From Clostridia bacterium (lineage in GTDB: Bacteria > Bacillota > Clostridia > Oscillospirales > CAG-272): DNA of 64,000 nucleotides. Positions 1-8,735 of this stretch are shown here, piece by piece (the stretch's first letter is position 1; every line of letters starts with the position of its first letter). Made by a program: the position numbers and the translations under genes. Below the pieces are notes generated by a model, which searched no databases, was not told where the DNA came from, and saw nothing but the letters and a program-made list of their open reading frames with translations. The DNA lies in NCBI GenBank assembly GCA_017622085.1, contig JAGARU010000124.1:49298-113297 (forward strand), given 5' to 3'.

Positions 1-134
1 GCTACCGCCAGTTCTTGGTGGCTTGCGAGGATAAGGGCGCAACGGCTCCCAGCTTTGAGGACGCGGCTCACATTCAGCGCGTTATGGAGCGTGCCTACGA
101 GTCTGACCGGCTGGGCAAGAGATTGGACGTCTGA
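1..134 (+). CDS. C-terminal end of a Gfo/Idh/MocA-type oxidoreductase (partial)
   Basis: The reading frame is open from base 3 and ends at the TGA at 132-134, giving 43 residues of a gene that starts before the window. The tail ends in an ERAYESDRLGKR segment. The order of an acidic/Pro-Ser-Phe-Glu-Asp stretch followed by a helix ending in AYES-x-x-x-GK/R is typical of the C-terminus of Gfo/Idh/MocA sugar dehydrogenases, which oxidise sugars or cyclitols with NAD(P). Only the tail is visible, so the substrate cannot be judged. The coaE start codon lies one base after the stop, so the two genes are probably co-transcribed and translationally coupled. Confidence 0.6.
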   Translation, partial: YRQFLVACEDKGATAPSFEDAAHIQRVMERAYESDRLGKRLDV

Positions 135-135
135 T

Positions 136-729
136 ATGAAGGTGCTTGGAATGTGCGGCGGCTCCGGCGCCGGCAAGGGCTACGTCTGCCAGTGCTTTGC
201 CGCTCACGGAATCCCCTCCATCGACACGGATGCCGTCTATCATAGCCTGACGGATCGCTCCTCTCCCTGTACGGCGGAGCTGGAGGCTTACTTTGGTCCA
301 TCCGTCCTGCACGGAGACGGCTCGCTGAACCGTACCGCCCTGGCCGCCATCGTCTTTGCTCCCGACGGCGGGGAAAAACTAAAAAAATTGAATGAGATCA
401 CTCATAAATACATAAAGACCGAGGCGGAAAAGGAAATCGAACGCCACCGACAGGCTGGTGCTCCTGCGGTGATCGTCGATGCCCCGGCTCTGTTTGAGAG
501 TGGCTTTGACCGTATGTGCGACCGCGTGATCGGTGTGTTCGCCCCCCGTGAAAAACGGATCGAGCGCATCCTGCGCCGGGATGGCATCACCCGGGAACGG
601 GCGGAGGCAAGGCTGGCTAAGCAAATTCCCGATGCAGAGCTCCAAGCCCGATGCCACTACTGCATCTTCAACGGTGGCGAGGACGTGGAGCGTCAGGTCG
701 AAGCAATAATTTCTGATATTACGGAGTGA
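136..729 (+). CDS. coaE: Dephospho-CoA kinase
   Basis: This 197-residue protein catalyses the last step of coenzyme A synthesis, phosphorylating the 3'-hydroxyl of dephospho-CoA in the cytoplasm. The N-terminus carries the P-loop GGSGAGKG at residues 8-15. It is followed by the IDTDAVYHSL segment matching the CoaE substrate-binding motif, and later by a VDAPALFESG motif with the conserved Leu-Phe-Glu. The length is normal for CoaE (about 200). An upstream in-frame ATG at 55 would add 27 residues that overlap the preceding gene and do not resemble the family, so I chose the ATG at 136, directly after the upstream stop. It heads a tight run with a lytic transglycosylase and an aminopeptidase. 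Confidence 0.93.
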   Translation: MKVLGMCGGSGAGKGYVCQCFAAHGIPSIDTDAVYHSLTDRSSPCTAELEAYFGPSVLHGDGSLNRTALAAIVFAPDGGEKLKKLNEITHKYIKTEAEKEIERHRQAGAPAVIVDAPALFESGFDRMCDRVIGVFAPREKRIERILRRDGITRERAEARLAKQIPDAELQARCHYCIFNGGEDVERQVEAIISDITE

Positions 730-736
730 TGGATTC

Positions 737-1273
737 TTGCGCATACAACGCTTTTTGGCCGCCATGGTGCTTTGCACCGTTACCCTTGTTCTTCTGCATT
801 CGGCGCTTCGGTATCACGAAATGCGCGCGTACCCCCTTTGTTATGAGAGGGAAGTGACCCGCTGGGCAGAGGCCTACGGTGTACCCGAGCCCATCGTCTA
901 CGCAGTGATCCGGGTGGAAAGCCGCTTCGATCCTGCCGCCGTGTCCCCGGCCGGTGCCAAGGGCTTGATGCAGTTGACGGATATCACCTTTGAGTGGATC
1001 CGCTCAAGGATCGGTCAGGACGGCGACCACGTGTTTGCGCCGGATACCAACATTCAATACGGCGTATATTACCTGTCCTATCTTTACGGACGGTTTGGCG
1101 ACTGGCCCACCGCCTTCGCTGCCTATAACGCAGGCCCCAATCGGGTGGCCGGGTGGATCGAGGAGTACGGCTCCTCGGAGGTGATCCCCTATCCGGAAAC
1201 CAGAGAGTATCTCGTCCGCGTAGAGGCCGCCATTCAAAAATACGAAAAATTATATTTTCTAAGGAGACAATAA
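737..1273 (+). CDS. Membrane-anchored lytic transglycosylase (SLT domain)
   Basis: This 178-residue protein should cleave the MurNAc-GlcNAc bond of peptidoglycan, forming 1,6-anhydro ends, outside the membrane. Residues about 7-24 form one hydrophobic segment (signal anchor). The SLT domain follows, with the catalytic glutamate in the VESRFDPAAVSPAGAKGLMQ motif and the downstream AFAAYNAGPNRVAGW motif, both diagnostic of the Slt70-like GH23 fold. The only start in a good position is TTG at 737, preceded by GGAG at 723-726. It starts 7 bp after coaE and ends 3 bp before the aminopeptidase. The short single-domain form is common in Clostridia. Confidence 0.88.
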   Translation: MRIQRFLAAMVLCTVTLVLLHSALRYHEMRAYPLCYEREVTRWAEAYGVPEPIVYAVIRVESRFDPAAVSPAGAKGLMQLTDITFEWIRSRIGQDGDHVFAPDTNIQYGVYYLSYLYGRFGDWPTAFAAYNAGPNRVAGWIEEYGSSEVIPYPETREYLVRVEAAIQKYEKLYFLRRQ

Positions 1274-1276
1274 ATC

Positions 1277-2674
1277 ATGAGCGAAAAAACCAAGGCACAG
1301 GAGCTTAAGGACAAGCTCTTCTACAAAAAGAAAAACGTGTTCGAGGAAAGAAGTGAAGAGGAGATCGACCGCGCCTATGCGTACGCCGAGGGCTACAAGA
1401 AGTACCTTGATAACGCAAAGACCGAGCGCGAAGCCGTAAATGCCGCCATCCAGCTGGCAAAGGAAGCCGGCTACGTGGAGTACACCCTCGGGGACGAGCT
1501 GAAGGCCGGCGGAAAGTACTATCTGAACAACCGCGGCAAGAGCCTCTTCCTTGTAAAAATGGGTACCGAGAGCCCTGAGTGCGGCGTGCGCATCAATGCC
1601 GCCCACATCGACTCTCCCCGTCTTGATCTGAAGCAGCATCCCCTCTATGAGGATAACGGCTTCGCATATCTTAAGACCCACTACTACGGCGGTATCCGCA
1701 AGTATCAGTGGACCACCATTCCGCTGGCTCTCCACGGCGTGGTAACCAAGATGAACGGCGAGACCGTGGACATTGTGATTGGTGAGGATGCGAACGATCC
1801 CATCTTCTGCATCACCGACCTTCTCCCCCACCTGGCCTCCAATCAGTCCCAGAAGCCTTTGGGCACTGCCTTTGAGGGTGAGGGCCTCAATCTGATGATC
1901 GGTTGCCGTCCCTACCGCGACGACGAGATCGACCAGAAGATCAAGCTGAACATGATGGCGATCCTGAACGAGAAGTACGGCATCGTTGAGTCCGACTTCA
2001 TCAGCGCAGAGCTGACCGTAACTCCCGCCATGAATGCAAGAGACCTTGGCCTTGACCGCGCGCTGATCGCCGGCTACGGCCACGACGACCGTGTTTGCGC
2101 TTATCCCGTAATCACCTCCATCCTTGAGGATGAGGGAACCGAGCATACCCTTATCGGCGTTCTTGCCGATAAGGAGGAAATCGGCTCCTGCGGTGCAACC
2201 GGTATGCGTTGCCGCCTCTTGGCAGACCTGATCGATGAGATCGCCCGTGAGACCGGCACCAATGCAAACGTGATCCGCGCCAACTCCATGTGCCTCTCCG
2301 CTGACGTTTCTGCCGGCTTCGATCCCCTCTATCCCGAGGTATTCGAAAAGAGAAACTCCGCCCTCCTTTCCTGCGGCGTGGTTATGAGCAAGTATACCGG
2401 CGCACGCGGAAAGAGCGGCTCCAATGACGCATCCGCCGAGTACGTCGCCAAGGTTCGTGCCATCTTTGAGGCGAACGACGTAATCTGGCAGACCGCTGAG
2501 CTGGGTAAGGTAGACGCCGGTGGCGGTGGAACCGTTGCCGCTGACGTAGCCAACCACAACATTGATACCGTGGATCTTGGCGTACCGGTTCTTTCCATGC
2601 ACGCTCCCATGGAGGTTATCTCCAAGGCCGACCTTTACGAGACCCATAAAGCCTTCTGCGCTTTCTGCAAATAA
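1277..2674 (+). CDS. M18 family aminopeptidase
   Basis: This 465-residue cytoplasmic zinc metallopeptidase removes N-terminal residues from peptides. M18 hallmarks are visible: the metal-binding HIDSPRLDLK near residue 110, DKEEIGSCGATG, SADVSAGFDP and the C-terminal LSMHAPMEVISKADLYETHKAF region carrying the last metal-ligand histidine. The length matches bacterial M18 enzymes. The ribosome site AAGGAGA sits 9-14 bases upstream of the ATG, inside the end of the preceding gene's region. Its partners in the run (coaE, transglycosylase, aldolase) suggest a housekeeping operon rather than a dedicated pathway. Confidence 0.9.
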   Translation: MSEKTKAQELKDKLFYKKKNVFEERSEEEIDRAYAYAEGYKKYLDNAKTEREAVNAAIQLAKEAGYVEYTLGDELKAGGKYYLNNRGKSLFLVKMGTESPECGVRINAAHIDSPRLDLKQHPLYEDNGFAYLKTHYYGGIRKYQWTTIPLALHGVVTKMNGETVDIVIGEDANDPIFCITDLLPHLASNQSQKPLGTAFEGEGLNLMIGCRPYRDDEIDQKIKLNMMAILNEKYGIVESDFISAELTVTPAMNARDLGLDRALIAGYGHDDRVCAYPVITSILEDEGTEHTLIGVLADKEEIGSCGATGMRCRLLADLIDEIARETGTNANVIRANSMCLSADVSAGFDPLYPEVFEKRNSALLSCGVVMSKYTGARGKSGSNDASAEYVAKVRAIFEANDVIWQTAELGKVDAGGGGTVAADVANHNIDTVDLGVPVLSMHAPMEVISKADLYETHKAFCAFCK

Positions 2675-2714
2675 AAAAAATACATAGGAATGTTTCCCGA
2701 AAGGATGAAGAAAA

Positions 2715-3677
2715 ATGAGCAACATTTATACTGACCTTTATGAGTATGGCTTGATTCCCGTTATTAAGATCTCCGACGTTGAAACTGCAGTTCCTCTGGC
2801 CAAGGCACTTTGTGCCGGCGGACTCCCCGCGGCAGAGATCACCTTCCGCACCGATTGCGCCGCTGAGGCTATTGCTGCCATCACCAAGGAGCTCCCCAAT
2901 ATGCTGGTTGGTGCCGGAACCGTTCTCACCCCCGAGCAGGCAGACCGTGCCGTTGCCGCAGGTGCTAAGTTCATCGTAAGCCCCGGCCTTAATCCTGCTG
3001 TTGTTAAGCATTGCCAGTCCATCGGCGTGCCGATCCTTCCCGGCTGTGCTACCCCCTCCGAGATCGAGCAGGCTCTTGAGCTTGGCCTGTCCGTTGTTAA
3101 GTTCTTCCCCGCAGAGGCAGCCGGCGGCCTTCCTATGATCAAGGCTATGAGCGCTCCCTACGGCGGCGTTAAGTTCATGCCCACCGGCGGTATCAACGAG
3201 GAGAACCTTCTCTCTTACCTCAACTTCAATAAGATCGTTGCCTGCGGCGGTAGCTTCATGGTAAAGGATTCTCTCATTAACGAGGGCAAGTTCGACCAGA
3301 TCACCGCTCTTACCCGCGCGGCTGTGAACAAGATGCTGGGCTTCGAGCTGGCTCACGTTGGTGTAAACTGCGCCGACAAGGACGTCGCCATCAAGACCGC
3401 TACTCTGATTTCCACCCTCTTCGGTATGGAAGTTAAGACCGGCAATTCCTCCACCTTCGTTGGCAAGGCCTTCGAGATGATGCACGAGCCCTATCTTGGC
3501 GCAAACGGCCATATCGCCATTGCAACCAACTTCATTGAGCGTGCCGTTGCTTACTTCAAGCGCATGGGCATCGCCTTCAACGAGGAGAGCCGCAAGACCG
3601 ATGCAAAGGGCAATCTGAAGGCGATCTACTTTGCCGATGAGTTTGCCGGCTTTGCCATCCACCTTGTACAGAAATAA
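2715..3677 (+). CDS. eda: KDPG/KHG aldolase fused to a VOC (glyoxalase-like) domain
   Basis: Residues 1-205 are a class I KDPG/KHG aldolase, which splits 2-keto-3-deoxy-6-phosphogluconate to pyruvate and glyceraldehyde-3-phosphate. The general-base Glu41 (in EITFRT) and the Schiff-base Lys129 (in VVKFFPAEAAGG) are both present, as are the phosphate-binding MPTGGI segment and the GAGTVL motif. Residues about 210-320 form a second domain beginning ELAHVGVNCADK that resembles the vicinal-oxygen-chelate fold (glyoxalase/bleomycin resistance type). The normal aldolase is about 210 residues, so the extra domain is a true fusion. No KDG kinase or hexuronate genes are nearby. The stop overlaps the prfA start in TAATG. 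The role of the VOC domain is unknown. Confidence 0.85.
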   Translation: MSNIYTDLYEYGLIPVIKISDVETAVPLAKALCAGGLPAAEITFRTDCAAEAIAAITKELPNMLVGAGTVLTPEQADRAVAAGAKFIVSPGLNPAVVKHCQSIGVPILPGCATPSEIEQALELGLSVVKFFPAEAAGGLPMIKAMSAPYGGVKFMPTGGINEENLLSYLNFNKIVACGGSFMVKDSLINEGKFDQITALTRAAVNKMLGFELAHVGVNCADKDVAIKTATLISTLFGMEVKTGNSSTFVGKAFEMMHEPYLGANGHIAIATNFIERAVAYFKRMGIAFNEESRKTDAKGNLKAIYFADEFAGFAIHLVQK

Positions 3678-4753
3678 TGTTCGAAAAATTGGCGCACTCT
3701 GAGGAGAGGTACGAGCGGATCGAGGCCGAGCTGTCCGAGCCGTCCGTCCTCTCCGACGGGGACAAATACCGCAAGCTGATGCTGGAATATAAAAATTTGA
3801 CACCGCTTGTGGAAAAATTCCGCGAGTACCGACAGGTGAAAACCGAGGCGGAGGATGCCGCAGCTATGATGGAGGAGGAATCCGACCGGGAGCTGCGCGC
3901 CATGGCCGCCGAGGAGTGGAAGCTCTGTCGGGACAAGCTGGCGACCCTTGAGGAGGAGCTGAAATTCCTTCTGATCCCCCGGGATCCCAACGACGACAAA
4001 AACGTAGTCGTGGAGATCCGAGGCGGCGCGGGCGGGGAAGAGGCGGCGCTGTTCGCCTACGTCCTTTACCGTATGTATACCATGTATGCCGCCGATGCCG
4101 GCTTCCGCACGGAGCTGCTGGGCTGTAACGAAACGGAGCTGGGCGGCTTTAAGGAAGTTACCTTCATGGTCAGCGGCGACGGCGCTTACTCCAAATTCAA
4201 GTTTGAAAGCGGTGTGCACCGTGTCCAGCGCGTGCCGGAAACGGAAACCCAGGGTCGCATTCATACCTCAACCGCCACCGTGGCCGTTTTGCCGGAGGCG
4301 GAGGAGGTGGAGGTGGACATCCCCATGACCGACGTGGAGATCGAAACCTGCAAAAGTAGCGGCGCCGGTGGCCAGCACGTCAACAAAACGGAATCGGCCA
4401 TCCGCTTGATCCATAAGCCCACCGGAATCGTGGTGGAGTGCCAGGACGAGCGTAGCCAGTATAAAAATAAGGACAAGGCCTTTCGCGTGCTTCGCGCCAA
4501 GCTGTACGATATGAAGCAGAAGGAGCAAAGCGACCGCATTGCCGGCGAGCGAAAGAGTCAGGTAGGTACGGGCGACCGCAGTGAGCGCATACGCACGTAT
4601 AACTACCCCCAGGGCCGGGTAACCGACCACCGCATCGGAAAAACGATCTATTCTCTTGACGCCTTCTTGAACGGAAGCATCACGGAGATCACCGATGCCT
4701 TAGCGGCCGCCGATGCGGCGGAAAAGCTGAAAAATAACACGGAAACCGTATAA
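3677..4753 (+). CDS. prfA: Peptide chain release factor 1
   Basis: RF1 reads UAA and UAG stop codons and triggers peptide release. The 358-residue length fits. The GGQ tripeptide that enters the peptidyl-transferase centre is at 231-233, in SSGAGGQHVNKTESA. The tripeptide region for stop-codon reading (P-x-T type, here PET at 187-189, followed by TQGRIHTS) identifies RF1 rather than RF2, and no programmed frameshift is seen. The ATG shares one base with the TAA of the aldolase gene, so translation is probably coupled. It is followed after 15 bp by tsaC, a common pairing of translation genes. Confidence 0.96.
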   Translation: MFEKLAHSEERYERIEAELSEPSVLSDGDKYRKLMLEYKNLTPLVEKFREYRQVKTEAEDAAAMMEEESDRELRAMAAEEWKLCRDKLATLEEELKFLLIPRDPNDDKNVVVEIRGGAGGEEAALFAYVLYRMYTMYAADAGFRTELLGCNETELGGFKEVTFMVSGDGAYSKFKFESGVHRVQRVPETETQGRIHTSTATVAVLPEAEEVEVDIPMTDVEIETCKSSGAGGQHVNKTESAIRLIHKPTGIVVECQDERSQYKNKDKAFRVLRAKLYDMKQKEQSDRIAGERKSQVGTGDRSERIRTYNYPQGRVTDHRIGKTIYSLDAFLNGSITEITDALAAADAAEKLKNNTETV

Positions 4754-4768
4754 CGTAAGGGTGAAAAC

Positions 4769-5827
4769 ATGCAAACGAAGCTCTGCAAAATCGATCGAAC
4801 CAATATCGGCGCCTCCACCGACGTCTTAAAGGAAGCCTCTGCTATCCTGAGAGACGGCGGCCTTGTGGCTTTTCCGACGGAAACCGTCTACGGCCTCGGC
4901 GCTAATGCGCTGAGTGCAGAGGCGGCTCTGTCCGTCTTTGCCGCCAAGGGTCGCCCGGCGGATAACCCGCTGATCGTCCATGTGGCGCGCCCCGAGGATG
5001 CAGAAGCCTTTGCCCATACCACCCCCCTCTATTACCGCCTGGCCGAGGCCTTTATGCCCGGTCCCTTGACGGTAATTTTACAGAAAAAACCGATCATTCC
5101 CGACGCAGTCACCGGCGGTCTTGACAGCGTAGCCATTCGCTGTCCCTCCGACCCCGTGGCCCACGCGCTGATCGAGGTCAGCGGCCTGCCCATTGCCGCG
5201 CCCTCGGCCAACCGGTCGGGAAAGCCTTCGCCCACCACGGCCGCGCACGTGTTTGAGGATATGGACGGCATCATCCCCATGATCCTCGACGGCGGCGAGA
5301 GCGACGTGGGCGTGGAATCTACCGTGATCAAGCTGGACGGAGAGGGAGTGATCCTTCTCCGACCGGGCGCGGTCACACCGGAAATGCTCCGTGAGATCGT
5401 GGAGGACGTTCGCATCTCCTCGGCTGTAACGGAGGAGCTGGGCGTGGGAGAAAAGCCCCTGTCGCCCGGAATGAAATACAAGCACTATGCCCCCACCGCA
5501 TCGCTGATTCTTCTGGACGGTCCCTCGGAGGCCTTTGTCGCCTACGTTAAGGAGCAGGCCGCTACCGGCTTCTGCGTGGCACTTTGCTACGAGGAGGAGA
5601 CGGAGGCGCTGACCGCGGTTCCGCACCTGTCCGTTGGCTATCGGTCGGATATCGGTGCACAGACCCACCGCTTGTTCCGCCAGCTGAGAGAGGCGGACGC
5701 CTTGGGTGCGGACTACATATATGCCCATCTCCCCACCATGGAGGGCGGGGGATTGGCCCTTTACAATCGCATGATCCGTGCCGCGGCACATCATATAGAG
5801 AAAATCGGAAAGAAGGTTGAGGATTAA
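4769..5827 (+). CDS. tsaC: Threonylcarbamoyl-AMP synthase, long Sua5 form
   Basis: The enzyme makes threonylcarbamoyl-AMP from threonine, bicarbonate and ATP for the t6A37 modification of tRNAs that read ANN codons. Residues 1-205 are the YrdC domain (GGLVAFPTETVYGLGANA, KGRPADNPLIVH, RCPSDP and PSANRSGKPSPT motifs). Residues about 240-352 are the Sua5 C-terminal domain, introduced by LSPGMKYKHYAP. At 352 residues it is the full Sua5 type. It sits between prfA and a topoisomerase gene with 15 and 3 bp gaps. The window also holds tcdA (23104), which acts on the same modified base. Confidence 0.95.
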   Translation: MQTKLCKIDRTNIGASTDVLKEASAILRDGGLVAFPTETVYGLGANALSAEAALSVFAAKGRPADNPLIVHVARPEDAEAFAHTTPLYYRLAEAFMPGPLTVILQKKPIIPDAVTGGLDSVAIRCPSDPVAHALIEVSGLPIAAPSANRSGKPSPTTAAHVFEDMDGIIPMILDGGESDVGVESTVIKLDGEGVILLRPGAVTPEMLREIVEDVRISSAVTEELGVGEKPLSPGMKYKHYAPTASLILLDGPSEAFVAYVKEQAATGFCVALCYEEETEALTAVPHLSVGYRSDIGAQTHRLFRQLREADALGADYIYAHLPTMEGGGLALYNRMIRAAAHHIEKIGKKVED

Positions 5828-5830
5828 CCA

Positions 5831-8062
5831 ATGGCGAGATCAAAGAAAAACGAAATCCAGAGCGCGCCCGAGGCGGAGATCCGTCCCCAGCTCATCACCG
5901 AAACCATTGAAAAGAACTACATGCCCTACGTTATGAGCGTCATCGTCTCCCGTGCCATCCCGGAGATCGACGGCTTCAAGCCCGCTCACCGTAAGCTCCT
6001 TTATACCATGTATAAAATGGGACTGATGACCGGCGCCCGTACCAAGAGCGCAAACGTGGTCGGCCAGACCATGCGCCTCAATCCTCACGGCGACGCCGCC
6101 ATTTACGAGACGATGGTTCGTCTCACCCGTGGCCATGAGGCCCTGCTTCATCCCTTTGTGGATTCCAAGGGCTCCTTTGGCAAGCAGTATAGCCGAGACA
6201 TGGCCTACGCCGCCTCCCGTTATACGGAGGTCAAGCTGGATAAATTCTGCGAGACCATCTTCGACGGTATTGACAAGAACGCCGTGGAGATGATCCCCAA
6301 TTACGATAACACCATGAAGGAGCCGGTGCTCTTGCCCACCTCCTTCCCGAACATTCTGGTGTCCGCCAACATGGGTATCGCCGTTGGTATGGCCTCCAAC
6401 ATCTGCTCCTTCAATTTGAGCGAGGTGTGCGATGCCACCATTGCGATCTTGAAAAATCCTAAGGTCAAAACCGATAAGATCCTTGACCTGATGGTCGCTC
6501 CGGACTTCCCCGGCGGTGGTACCATTATTTACGACCGAGAGCAGATGACCAAGATCTATGAGACCGGCTCCGGCTCCATCCGCATCCGCTCCCGCTATTC
6601 CTACGACAAAAAGCAGAGATGCATCGATATATTGCAGATCCCCTATTCCACCTCTATTGAGCAGATCCAGAAGGCCTTGACGGATCTATACAAGGAGGGC
6701 AAGCTAAAGGAGGTCAGCGATTTCCGCGATGAAATCGACCTGAACGGCTTTAAGCTTACCTTGGATCTTCGCCCCGGCATCGATCCGGACGCCCTGATGG
6801 CCAAGCTCTATAAGCTTACACCCTTGGAGTCCTCCTTCGGATGTAACTTCAACGTGCTTATCGACGGTTCTCCCCGTCAGATGGGCGTCATCGAGCTCCT
6901 CTCCGAATGGATCCGCTTCCGCATCGGTTGTCTCCGTCGGGAGTTCACCTATGACCTTGGCAAGAAGAAGGAAAAGCTTCACCTGCTCTTAGGTCTCGGT
7001 AAAATCCTGTTGGACATCGATAAGGCCATCCGCATTGTCCGCGAGACGGAGAGGGAAGCCGATGTTGTACCGCGCTTGATGGAGGGCTTCTCTATTGACG
7101 AGCTCCAGGCTGAGTATATTGCGGAGATTAAGCTCCGCCATCTGAACCGAGAGTACATCTTGAACCGCCTCGCTGAAACCTCTCAGCTCCAGAAGGAGAT
7201 TGCCGATCTGGAGGCTCTGATCGCCGACGATCTGAAGATCAAGGCATACATTGTAAAAGAGCTGATGGAGATCAAAAAGAAGTACGGCAAGCCGAGAAAG
7301 ACCCAGCTGATCGACGCCTCCGAGGTGGTTGTGATCAAGCAGGAGCATCTGATCGAGAACTACGGCGTCAAGGTCGTGTTCACCAAGGGCGGATACTTAA
7401 AGAAGATCACGTACCGCTCGCTTCAGGGCAATTCCGAGCACCGTCTGAAGGACGGCGACTATATTCTCTCAAGCGAGGATGCGGAAAACCGGGACGAGAT
7501 CACCTTCCTTACCAACCGTTGCCACCTGTTCCGCACCAAGCTCTCCGACTTTGACGATTCCAAGGCCTCGGAGATGGGCGAATACGTGGCCTCCAAGCTG
7601 GGCTTCGAGCAGGACGAGCGTACGATCCTGATGAAGGTGGCAAAAAACGTAGATCCGAATAGCAATTTCATCTTTATTTTTGAAAACGGTAAAGCCGTTC
7701 GTATACCGCTGTCCGCCTATGAGACCAAGAGCGTGCGGAAAAAGCTGACCAATGCCTATTCCGATGCCTCCCCCATTGTGGCCGCCTTCCATGAGGATAA
7801 GATCAAGGAAATCGTTATCGTCAGCAGCGACTCCAAGGCCATCACCATCAAGTCTTCTCTTATCGTACAAAAATCTACCCGAACCGCCTCCGGTGCCACC
7901 GTGTTTAATCTCAATTTGAAGAAGGGGCAAAAAATCGTAGGCGCCTATACCTCCGAGGATGGCCTTATTGCCGATCCCTCCAAGTACCGCAAAATCAAGG
8001 TACCCGCCGCCGGCGTCAATATGACGGCCGAGGACAAGGCGTCTCTCTCCGACAAGCTTTGA
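5831..8062 (+). CDS. Type IIA topoisomerase A subunit (ParC/GyrA family), orphan
   Basis: This 743-residue protein is the DNA cleaving and rejoining subunit of a type II topoisomerase. The catalytic tyrosine is Tyr131, after Arg130 in the AASRY motif. The winged-helix segment around 83-95 has HGDAAIYE where GyrA/ParC have HGD-Ser-A-x-Y. The C-terminal third lacks the QRRGGKG GyrA box, so it is more like topoisomerase IV than gyrase. No ParE/GyrB-type ATPase gene adjoins it, so its partner must lie elsewhere. The start ATG is 3 bp after tsaC. This may be a second, divergent paralogue besides the usual gyrase. Confidence 0.85.
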   Translation: MARSKKNEIQSAPEAEIRPQLITETIEKNYMPYVMSVIVSRAIPEIDGFKPAHRKLLYTMYKMGLMTGARTKSANVVGQTMRLNPHGDAAIYETMVRLTRGHEALLHPFVDSKGSFGKQYSRDMAYAASRYTEVKLDKFCETIFDGIDKNAVEMIPNYDNTMKEPVLLPTSFPNILVSANMGIAVGMASNICSFNLSEVCDATIAILKNPKVKTDKILDLMVAPDFPGGGTIIYDREQMTKIYETGSGSIRIRSRYSYDKKQRCIDILQIPYSTSIEQIQKALTDLYKEGKLKEVSDFRDEIDLNGFKLTLDLRPGIDPDALMAKLYKLTPLESSFGCNFNVLIDGSPRQMGVIELLSEWIRFRIGCLRREFTYDLGKKKEKLHLLLGLGKILLDIDKAIRIVRETEREADVVPRLMEGFSIDELQAEYIAEIKLRHLNREYILNRLAETSQLQKEIADLEALIADDLKIKAYIVKELMEIKKKYGKPRKTQLIDASEVVVIKQEHLIENYGVKVVFTKGGYLKKITYRSLQGNSEHRLKDGDYILSSEDAENRDEITFLTNRCHLFRTKLSDFDDSKASEMGEYVASKLGFEQDERTILMKVAKNVDPNSNFIFIFENGKAVRIPLSAYETKSVRKKLTNAYSDASPIVAAFHEDKIKEIVIVSSDSKAITIKSSLIVQKSTRTASGATVFNLNLKKGQKIVGAYTSEDGLIADPSKYRKIKVPAAGVNMTAEDKASLSDKL

Positions 8063-8117
8063 TCGGAGCGCAAAAATAACCGTGTGCCATAGGCGCGCGA
8101 TTTTGAAAGGATTACCC

Positions 8118-8735
8118 ATGAGTAAAAAAATCAAGCTTTTCCTTGCTTTCTTTGTGATTCTGGCACTTTCTACCACTGCCGTTATCTTTGCGGCCGGTGC
8201 CACCTACGATTCGGAATCCGACCCCTTGGTCTCCCTCAGCTTTTTGACCGAGATCTTCAAGCCGGAGCTTCAGGAGGAGATCCGTATCTCCAGCGATAAC
8301 GTGGAGCTGATGCTCCAGGCGCAAATCGACTCGCTGACCAGTCAGGTGGCCTTCCTTACAAACAGATTGGCTCTCCTTACCGAAAAGCTGGAAAAGGTAA
8401 CTGACAGCACGACCTCTGCTCCCACCGTTACCCCGGATACGTCGGATCCGGATACCCAAACCTATACGGTTCTCACCTTGAAGCAGGGTGATATCCTGCT
8501 GGCTGAGGGGGATTGCGAGCTGGTGCTTCGTCTTGGCAGTGCCACGGTTACCTCGTCCTCGGTTGAGCGCATTTTGCTGGATTGCACCGATGGCATCGCC
8601 CTCATTGCCGGCGCCTCCGTGCCCCAGAACCACTTTATTCTGATTCCCATCGGTGCCGACGGCCGCGGAATCACCGTCACCTCGGAATCCGCATCTGTCA
8701 TGATCAAAGGAGCGTACAGCATTGTCGAAAAATAA
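8118..8735 (+). CDS. Exported coiled-coil protein of unknown function
   Basis: I do not recognise a named family. The 205-residue product has a Lys-rich start and a hydrophobic segment at about 5-27 (signal peptide or anchor). A heptad-like stretch at about 58-95 (LQAQIDSLTSQVAFL...) should form a coiled coil. A Thr/Ser/Pro/Asp linker at about 96-115 follows, then a beta-rich C-terminal domain. The ATG at 8118 has AAAGG upstream, and a longer in-frame version would only add a non-hydrophobic leader. The gene overlaps the next one (SpoIID-like) by 14 bp, so the two are likely expressed together and may work at the same envelope site. Confidence 0.7.
   Translation: MSKKIKLFLAFFVILALSTTAVIFAAGATYDSESDPLVSLSFLTEIFKPELQEEIRISSDNVELMLQAQIDSLTSQVAFLTNRLALLTEKLEKVTDSTTSAPTVTPDTSDPDTQTYTVLTLKQGDILLAEGDCELVLRLGSATVTSSSVERILLDCTDGIALIAGASVPQNHFILIPIGADGRGITVTSESASVMIKGAYSIVEK

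Noticed and set aside
1259..2725. 488-codon frame opposite the M18 aminopeptidase
   Set aside because: Antisense shadow; the sense strand has clear metallopeptidase motifs and a ribosome site.
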